A stretch of DNA of 20,366 bases, taken from the NCBI GenBank assembly GCA_965372385.1, contig CBDVCD010000029.1, forward strand, positions 1-20,366, read 5' to 3'. This stretch comes from JASJBU01 sp965372385 (GTDB taxonomy: Bacteria > Pseudomonadota > Gammaproteobacteria > Chromatiales > Chromatiaceae). The translations under genes were made by a program, and so were the position numbers. This document shows, piece by piece, positions 15,602 to 20,366 of this stretch; the first letter of the stretch is position 1, and every line of letters starts with the position of its first letter. A model generated the notes under the pieces. The model was not told the origin of the DNA and ran no database searches. It saw nothing but the letters and a program-made list of their open reading frames with translations.

Positions 15602-16000
15602 ATGATCGCAAGGAAATTGACGTTGCTCTACCTGATTCTGCTGCATCTTTCAGGATGTCAGACCCTGTCCGAGAAGAATCAGGCGAATGCGCTGGAAGAG
15701 ACCCTGGATAGATATGAAGCCATGCTCAGATGGGGGAATGTGGATCAGGCGCGCCTGTTTGGTTTGACTGACGCCAGCAGGACAACCTCCAGCAGGGCGA
15801 AAGAGATCCGGGTGATTCACTATGAAGTCATTCAAGGGCCCACGAAAGTGAGTGAAAACCAGGCTGTGCAGTCAGCGGTTATTCAATATGTCTTTAAATC
15901 CAGTCAGACCGTCAGGGAACTGGTCGATCAACAGATTTGGCAATATGATGATGAAAGCGAAGTCTGGTCTCGGCAAAGCCCCTTTCCCGAGTTCAAGTAA
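15602..16000 (+). CDS. Small putative lipoprotein
   Basis: From the ATG at 15602 (with GGAGTGAGG just upstream) it encodes 132 residues. The N-terminus MIARKLTLLYLILLHLSGC is a lipoprotein signal with lipobox LSGC and Cys19 as the lipidation site; Gln20 after it suggests the outer membrane by the usual +2 rule. The mature part, with LDRYEAMLRWGNVDQARLF and a beta-rich C-terminus ending WSRQSPFPEFK, resembles small NTF2-like exported proteins, but I cannot assign it. An earlier in-frame ATG at 15563 would overlap cysC and spoil the signal peptide. It is nine bases from the next gene, so the two are probably co-transcribed. Confidence 0.85.
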   Translation: MIARKLTLLYLILLHLSGCQTLSEKNQANALEETLDRYEAMLRWGNVDQARLFGLTDASRTTSSRAKEIRVIHYEVIQGPTKVSENQAVQSAVIQYVFKSSQTVRELVDQQIWQYDDESEVWSRQSPFPEFK

Positions 16001-16009
16001 GGTATGGGT

Positions 16010-17047
16010 ATGCAACAGCCGATGGAGAACCCATCCAATGCCGCGCGTTTTCTGTTTGTCCTAGCCGCTTTCGTTATCCTGGTGGCTGGCATGCAGGCGG
16101 CGCAGGCCCTGCTGGTACCCTTTCTCCTGTCACTGTTTATCGCGGTGATGGCGGCTCCGCCACTGTTTTATCTTAAGGCAAGAGGCCTTCCCGGCTGGTT
16201 GGCGATGATGATCGTCGTCTCTGGCATCGTATTGACCGGCTTGCTGCTGGGCTGGCTGATCGGTGGGTCCCTGGCAGACTTCAAGGTCAATCTGCCGACA
16301 TACCAGGAACGCCTCGTTGCACAAAGTCATGCGCTGTTGGTTTGGTTGCAGGGACATGGTTTAAGCCTTGATGAGGAGCTCTTGCGTGCCTATCTCGACC
16401 CCGGCAAGGCCATGGCGCTGGTCGGGATGTTACTGAGTGGCCTGGGCAATGTCCTCACTCAGGCCTTGTTCATCTTGATTACCGTGATCTTTATCCTGGT
16501 GGAGGCAACCGGTTTCGAGGCAAAGATTCGTGCGATCTCAGCCAAGCCTGAAAACTCATTGGCACGCATCGACGCGATCACCTCCAGTATCAAGCGATAT
16601 ATGAGCATCAAGTCAAGCACCAGTCTTTTGACCGGTATTCTGGTGTCGATCTTGTTACTGTTTATCGGGGTGGACTACCCGGTTCTCTGGGGATTGCTGG
16701 CCTTCATGTTCAACTATGTCCCGAACATTGGCTCAATCATTGCGGCTGTGCCGGCACTCTTGCTGGCCTTGATTCAGCTTGGTCCCTGGGCGGTACTCTG
16801 GAGCGGCATGGGCTATCTGCTGATCAACGTCCTGGTGGGAAATGTAATCGAACCCCGCTTCATGGGGAAGGGTCTGGGACTATCGCCCTTGATCGTTTTC
16901 GTCTCATTGGTGTTCTGGGGTTGGCTCCTGGGACCGGTGGGCATGTTTCTCTCCATCCCGCTGACGATGACCCTTAAAATCATCCTCGAAAGCAGTGATG
17001 AAACCCGTGGATTTTCCCTCTTATTGGGCCAGAATCCTCAAGCATAA
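16010..17047 (+). CDS. AI-2E transporter/PerM family permease
   Basis: Polytopic inner-membrane protein of the PerM/YdiK/TqsA family, 345 residues from the ATG at 16010. That start has AAGG seven bases upstream, whereas the ATG at 16004 is only one base from it. Hydrophobic segments occur in the usual pattern: a pair at the N-terminus, one near GIVLTGLLLGWLIG, a soluble amphipathic stretch (LADFKVNLPTYQERL), then a C-terminal block with the family signature FNYVPNIGSIIAAVPALLLALI and GNVIEPRFMGKGLGLSPL. Members have been linked to autoinducer-2 export or Na+/H+ exchange; substrate cannot be predicted. It converges with the HDOD gene across 18 bases without an obvious terminator. Confidence 0.92.
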   Translation: MQQPMENPSNAARFLFVLAAFVILVAGMQAAQALLVPFLLSLFIAVMAAPPLFYLKARGLPGWLAMMIVVSGIVLTGLLLGWLIGGSLADFKVNLPTYQERLVAQSHALLVWLQGHGLSLDEELLRAYLDPGKAMALVGMLLSGLGNVLTQALFILITVIFILVEATGFEAKIRAISAKPENSLARIDAITSSIKRYMSIKSSTSLLTGILVSILLLFIGVDYPVLWGLLAFMFNYVPNIGSIIAAVPALLLALIQLGPWAVLWSGMGYLLINVLVGNVIEPRFMGKGLGLSPLIVFVSLVFWGWLLGPVGMFLSIPLTMTLKIILESSDETRGFSLLLGQNPQA

Positions 17048-17065
17048 TCCTTGTTGGAGTACTAG

Positions 17066-18313
17066 TTACGCTTTGAGCAGAGATTCTGCCCGGGCGATCT
17101 TCTCCTCGGCTTTGTCAAGAATCTTAATGCTCATCTTTGGTGTGAGCTCCCGAATCCCCATTTTTTTAAGCGCAGGCACCTGATCGAGAGTGGGTCGCCC
17201 ACTCATCTGCGGTGTGCCAATAAAGCTGTGCAGTTGGGCAATGATGACCAGATCGGCATAATCCGGCTCCTGGTTGTCGTCCCTTAGCCAGTTCTCCGCC
17301 TCTTCCGTCACGATGACAAGATCTTCCATGAAATCCCACTCTTTGAGGATCTGGCCGCCGATCTTTCCACGCATGTCATGAATGACCCGACTCAGTTTTT
17401 CAGCATCATTGGCAACCTTCGGGAAATGCGCGGCATAACTCAGAATGGCGACTATGCCTATGTCATGCAGCAGACCCGCTAGCAGGGCATGCTCAGGATT
17501 GAATTGGCCAGTAACCTTTGCCAGGACGAAGCAGACCGCACTGACCTTCACGCTGTGCTCCCAGAGTTCGCGCATGCGTTGTTTCAATTCAGGCGACTTG
17601 GAATTGAATAGTTCGCGCAGGGCGAGGGTGAGTACCAGCTTGTGAGTAGTAGTTGAACCCAGTCTGACGACCGCGGCTGAGCAGGAATCTACCTTTGAGA
17701 CCCCAGCATAGAAGGGGCTGTTTGCCACTCGGATCAATTTTGTTGTAATGGCTGGATCAGTTTGGATGATTCTGGCTAGCTTGCTGGCGTTGGTCGTTTC
17801 TTCACGCATGGCCTGTCCAATACGTATGGCTACATCCGGTAGACTGGGCAATACCAGGCAGTCGTTTTGCAGGTCGTCCAGCAAGGCGGTGCAGAGTAGA
17901 TTCTCGGTCTCATCCAGACTGTGCTGAGTCTCCCCCGCATGGATTTCAGTGGCGGTGAAGGCGTCTCTCTGGTCAGAGAGTAATCCTTCTAAAATCTGGT
18001 TATCCAGCACCAGGTAATCGACGGACGTAAGTGCGGTAACCTCATATTGACGGGGGATCAGTTGAGCAATGGGGCTGCGGGCCTGATGAGACTGTTCATC
18101 AATCTCAGTGATGCGATTATCGGTAGATCGTAGGCTCAACCTCCCCTTAAGCAGGTAAAGGCTGAAACCGCGGGTATCACCCAATTCCAGTAACCGACTT
18201 CCCTGAGGGACCGAATGTACCTGCTGAGTGCACGCCAGGAGATCGAGTTGAGTGCTGTTGAGTCCACTCAACGGTTTCAGCTCCGCGAGGGTGGCCGGAT
18301 CGGGGTGTATCAT
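17066..18313 (-). CDS. HDOD-domain regulator with a degenerate cNMP-binding-like N-terminus
   Basis: A 415-residue cytoplasmic protein. The N-terminal part (about 1-115) has the beta-roll look of a cyclic-nucleotide-binding domain (VPQGSRLLELGDTRGFSLYLLKGRLSLRS) but lacks the usual phosphate-binding FGE/RSA signature, so it may not bind nucleotide. The HDOD domain spans about 150-345, with LPSLPDVAIRI, IIQTDPAITTKLIRVANSPFY, ALLAGLLHDIG (281-286 carries HD) and IGGQILKEWDF. HDOD proteins act as regulators in signalling, motility or stress; most are not proven enzymes. It starts 33 bases after the pyrD stop and is probably co-transcribed with it. Confidence 0.9.
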   Translation of the reverse strand: MIHPDPATLAELKPLSGLNSTQLDLLACTQQVHSVPQGSRLLELGDTRGFSLYLLKGRLSLRSTDNRITEIDEQSHQARSPIAQLIPRQYEVTALTSVDYLVLDNQILEGLLSDQRDAFTATEIHAGETQHSLDETENLLCTALLDDLQNDCLVLPSLPDVAIRIGQAMREETTNASKLARIIQTDPAITTKLIRVANSPFYAGVSKVDSCSAAVVRLGSTTTHKLVLTLALRELFNSKSPELKQRMRELWEHSVKVSAVCFVLAKVTGQFNPEHALLAGLLHDIGIVAILSYAAHFPKVANDAEKLSRVIHDMRGKIGGQILKEWDFMEDLVIVTEEAENWLRDDNQEPDYADLVIIAQLHSFIGTPQMSGRPTLDQVPALKKMGIRELTPKMSIKILDKAEEKIARAESLLKA

Positions 18314-18346
18314 TAAGCTATCCTTGTTGTTGTAAGATCGGCAGGG

Positions 18347-19315
18347 TCAGCATTCGCACTTCGGTCGTTGTTGCTGATGTAATTGTAATGTACCGACCAG
18401 ATGATCGACGGATGGCAGATCATGGCGATCCAGGTAGTCGATGATACCGGCATTGATCTTCCGGCAGATGAGCGGGTCATAGAAGAGTGCCGTACCGATC
18501 CCCACCGCGCTGGCGCCGGCGATGATGAACTCCAGGGCATCCTCAGCGTTGCTGATGCCGCCCTGGCCGATTATCGGTATGTTGTGATCCCGGCAGACCT
18601 GATGGACCTGATGCACCTTGAGCAGGGCCACCGGTTTGATGGCCGGGCCCGACAGCCCCCCCTGATTGTTGCCGATGATCGGTGTCCGGCTCTCGATGTC
18701 GATGGCCATGCCCATCAGGGTGTTGATCACGGAAAAGGCATCACTGCCCGCCTCGATGCAGCCCCTGGCATTACCCGCGATGTCGGTCTGATTGGGGGAG
18801 AGCTTGGTAATCAACGGCTTGCGGGTTGCCTTACGGCAGGCCTCCACCACCCGGGCCGACATGGCCGGATCGTTGCCGAAGGCAACACCGCCCTGCTTGA
18901 CGTTGGGACAGGAGATGTTGATCTCGATGGCGTCGATGGGGGAGTCATCGAAGCGGCGGGTGACTTCGTAGTACTCATCCACGGTGGACCCGGAGACATT
19001 GGCGATGAAACGGGTTTCGCTGAAATCGAGCGTCGGCAGGATCTCGTTGACGACCTTATCCACTCCCGGGTTCTGCAGGCCGATGGCATTGAGCATGCCG
19101 GCGGGTGTCTCATAGATCCGGTGCGGTTGATTGCCGAGGCGGGGCTCCAGAGTGGTGCCCTTGAGGCAGACCGCCCCGGCATCCCGGTTGCTAAAGCCGG
19201 CTACCCGTGTGTACTCTTCGCCAAAACCGACACAGCCGGAGAGCAGAACGACCGGCGTGTTGAATGACATACCGCAGAATTCAATGTTAAGGGCAGGAGA
19301 GTTAGTGACAGCCAT
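18347..19315 (-). CDS. pyrD: Dihydroorotate dehydrogenase, class 1B type catalytic subunit
   Basis: Oxidises dihydroorotate to orotate in pyrimidine synthesis using FMN. The 322-residue protein has the class 1 fold signatures: LLSGCVGFGEEY, LKGTTLEPRLGNQPHRI, NAIGLQNPG, the active-site loop EINISCPNVKQGG with catalytic Cys136 (class 2 enzymes use Ser), ITKLSPNQTDI with Lys171, and IIGQGGISNAEDALEFIIAGA. GLSGPAIKP is typical of the 1B subgroup, which normally pairs with an iron-sulfur/FAD subunit PyrK. No pyrK is present in this window. The gene is divergent from trmL, only 35 bases apart, and the HDOD gene follows it. Confidence 0.93.
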   Translation of the reverse strand: MAVTNSPALNIEFCGMSFNTPVVLLSGCVGFGEEYTRVAGFSNRDAGAVCLKGTTLEPRLGNQPHRIYETPAGMLNAIGLQNPGVDKVVNEILPTLDFSETRFIANVSGSTVDEYYEVTRRFDDSPIDAIEINISCPNVKQGGVAFGNDPAMSARVVEACRKATRKPLITKLSPNQTDIAGNARGCIEAGSDAFSVINTLMGMAIDIESRTPIIGNNQGGLSGPAIKPVALLKVHQVHQVCRDHNIPIIGQGGISNAEDALEFIIAGASAVGIGTALFYDPLICRKINAGIIDYLDRHDLPSVDHLVGTLQLHQQQRPKCEC

Positions 19316-19350
19316 TTTTTACTATTCCGCTTCAGGCCAGAGGTGACGGG

Positions 19351-19833
19351 ATGTTCCATATCGTACTCTATGAGCCGGAGATCCCGCCGAACACAGGCAA
19401 TATCATACGCTTATGCGCCAATACTGGCAGCAGTTTACACCTGATTCACCCACTGGGGTTTGAACTGGATGACAAAAGACTGCGCCGTGCCGGTCTCGAT
19501 TATCATGAGTGGGCCGAGGTTCAGGAGCACAGCTCACTGGAAGGCTTTCTGCGGACCATCAAGCCCCGTCGTCTCTATGCCTGCAGCACGCATGGTGAGC
19601 GCTTTTATGCCGAGGCGGCATTCGAACCCGACGATGCCCTGCTGTTTGGGCCGGAGTCCCGTGGCTTACCCCCATCGATTCTGCACAGCCTGGAGCCCGA
19701 AACCGTGTTGCGTATACCCATGCTACCGAGCAGCCGCAGTCTCAACCTCTCCAACGCGGTGGCGGTGATTCTGTATGAGGCCTGGCGCCAGCAGGGATTC
19801 GCCGGGGCTAAGAGTGTGTCGACAGACCCATAG
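19351..19833 (+). CDS. trmL: tRNA (cytidine/uridine-34-2'-O)-methyltransferase TrmL
   Basis: SPOUT-class methyltransferase that modifies the wobble base of certain leucine tRNAs using S-adenosylmethionine. It is 160 residues, as in E. coli. Signatures include IPPNTGNIIRLCANTG (12-27), the Leu/His segment LHLIHPLGF, and the knot-forming motifs LLFGPESRGLP and IPMLPSSRSLNLSNAVAVILYE. AGGTGA (19341-19346) lies four bases before the ATG. The promoter must lie within the 35-base gap to pyrD or inside the pyrD coding sequence. Confidence 0.96.
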   Translation: MFHIVLYEPEIPPNTGNIIRLCANTGSSLHLIHPLGFELDDKRLRRAGLDYHEWAEVQEHSSLEGFLRTIKPRRLYACSTHGERFYAEAAFEPDDALLFGPESRGLPPSILHSLEPETVLRIPMLPSSRSLNLSNAVAVILYEAWRQQGFAGAKSVSTDP

Positions 19834-19887
19834 AGAAAAAAGAAGGTAACTATTTAGTTCCCTATGTCATACCTATGTCTTCACACT

Positions 19888-20014
19888 GAAAATGCCGTCG
19901 TAGGAGCTGCCCATGGCCGCGACCAAAGGCGGCAAGCCTTTTCGTCATCTTTACGCAAAGCGACTATCGTCGCTAATCGCAGCCATGGGCAGCTCCTACG
20001 GAGGCTGAATAGTT
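19888..20014 (-). repeat. GTAGGAGCTGCCCATGG repeat, copy 2 (opposite orientation)
   Basis: Reverse complement of the element at 13364-13488, identical at roughly nine of ten positions over the central 100 bases. The outer arms are 19900-19922 and 19977-19999 with one mismatch. Both inner hairpins are kept, although the loop of the AAAGGC/GCCTTT hairpin differs. The shared flanks (GAAAATG on one side, GGCTGAATAGTT on the other) define the element ends. It lies between trmL and a toxin-gene remnant. Confidence 0.85.
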
Positions 20015-20031
20015 AGATAAAGAAGTTCCCA

Positions 20032-20281
20032 ATGGCCATATTCTTTTCAGAGGACTGCTCAGGCTGAAGAAGACCTGATCGATATCTGGCTCTACATCGC
20101 CCAGGACAATCCTGTTGCCGCTGATCACTTGCTTGATATCTTTGAGGAGAAAGGCCAGTTGTTCGCCGAGAATCCAAAGCTGGGGTAGGCGCGACCAGGC
20201 ATCGTTGAGGATTTCCGCTACCTACCTGTGGGGCGGTATCTGATGCTCTACCGGGCGAAAATATCAGCTATTAAGGGATAA
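20032..20281 (+). pseudogene. Decayed ParE/RelE-superfamily toxin gene
   Basis: The frame reading QAEEDLIDIWLYIAQDNPVA, followed by FEEKGQLFAENPKLG, a TAG stop (20186-20188), then ARPGIVEDFRYLPVGRYLMLYRA, is a typical ParE-type toxin. The expected N-terminus (ATG at 20032, MAIFFS) is in another frame and needs one base removed near 20050-20053 to join. The C-terminal strand normally ending in a RVVHGARD-like motif is broken by a second stop (20279-20281) and no longer recognisable. Thus there are at least three lesions: frameshift, internal stop and damaged end. No ParD-type antitoxin gene precedes it; repeat copy 2 ends 17 bases before the ATG. Confidence 0.8.
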
Positions 20282-20366
20282 ACTGAGATAGCCAGATAGG
20301 ATGGTTTGGTAAGACCGAGTTCTCCTGCGCATGTCCCCTTTTCTCGCAATGACTGTTAAATCCAAC
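20282..20366. other. Window end with no gene seen
   Basis: The last 85 bases follow the second stop of the toxin remnant. TEIAR after the stop at 20279 may still be toxin-derived. Nothing else can be supported before the window ends. Confidence 0.3.

Noticed and set aside
18401..19267. 288-codon plus-strand open frame opposite pyrD
   Set aside because: Antisense shadow of pyrD; the minus strand has a full set of dihydroorotate dehydrogenase motifs.
13364..20014. The block between the inverted repeats as a mobile or defence island
   Set aside because: All genes inside are housekeeping or ordinary membrane/regulatory genes; there is no integrase, transposase, nuclease-helicase set or shift in base composition.
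19845..20034. Possible target-site duplication (AGTTCCC-ATG-like strings at 19856 and 20024) around repeat copy 2
   Set aside because: The strings are about 30 bases outside the element ends and imperfect; the match is short enough to be chance.

Overview
The window is an ordinary-looking chromosomal stretch of a gammaproteobacterium with GC in the mid 50s. The evidence is the NtrB/NtrC pair, the E. coli-like Cca with an HD domain, endonuclease V, HemE, CysC, TrmL, and the dispersed palindromic repeats in the gaps. The gene mix (class 1B PyrD instead of the quinone-linked class 2 enzyme, a giant DUF3683-FAD-FeS oxidoreductase, a TraB-family membrane protein) would fit a Chromatiales or sulfur-oxidising symbiont relative. 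That placement is an inference, not a proof.

Layout. 1-2640: ntrB-ntrC, a nitrogen two-component operon with an 8-base overlap, preceded by a candidate sigma-54 site. 2641-2930: a 172-bp nested palindrome. 2931-3332: small conserved-looking protein of unknown function. 3365-4024 (minus): nfi, convergent with it across a short GTGGGC hairpin. 4157-6888 (plus): hemE, a HIBADH-family reductase and an acidic helical unknown. 6889-7249: a second nested palindrome plus an inverted pair of the GTGGGC hairpin. 7250-11107 (minus): the 1285-residue oxidoreductase. 11108-11666: a 559-bp gap with palindromes and no convincing gene. 11667-13351 (plus): DUF4124 protein and cca, overlapping by one base. 13364-13488: repeat copy 1. 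13510-14706 (minus): TraB-family protein. 14962-17047 (plus): cysC, lipoprotein and PerM-family membrane protein, closely spaced. 17066-19315 (minus): pyrD followed by an HDOD regulator. 19351-19833 (plus): trmL. 19834-20366: repeat copy 2 in opposite orientation and a decayed ParE-type toxin gene.

Most genes are housekeeping: nitrogen control, haem and pyrimidine synthesis, tRNA maturation and modification, DNA repair and sulfate activation. There is no phage, CRISPR array, insertion sequence, rRNA or tRNA gene that I can see. The unusual content is in the gaps. Two families of structured repeats each combine a long outer inverted repeat with two small inner hairpins. In one family a 55-bp core is shared between loci while the surrounding inverted arms are completely different. 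I did not find a complete undescribed multi-gene system. The nested-palindrome family is the best candidate for something not explained by ordinary annotation.
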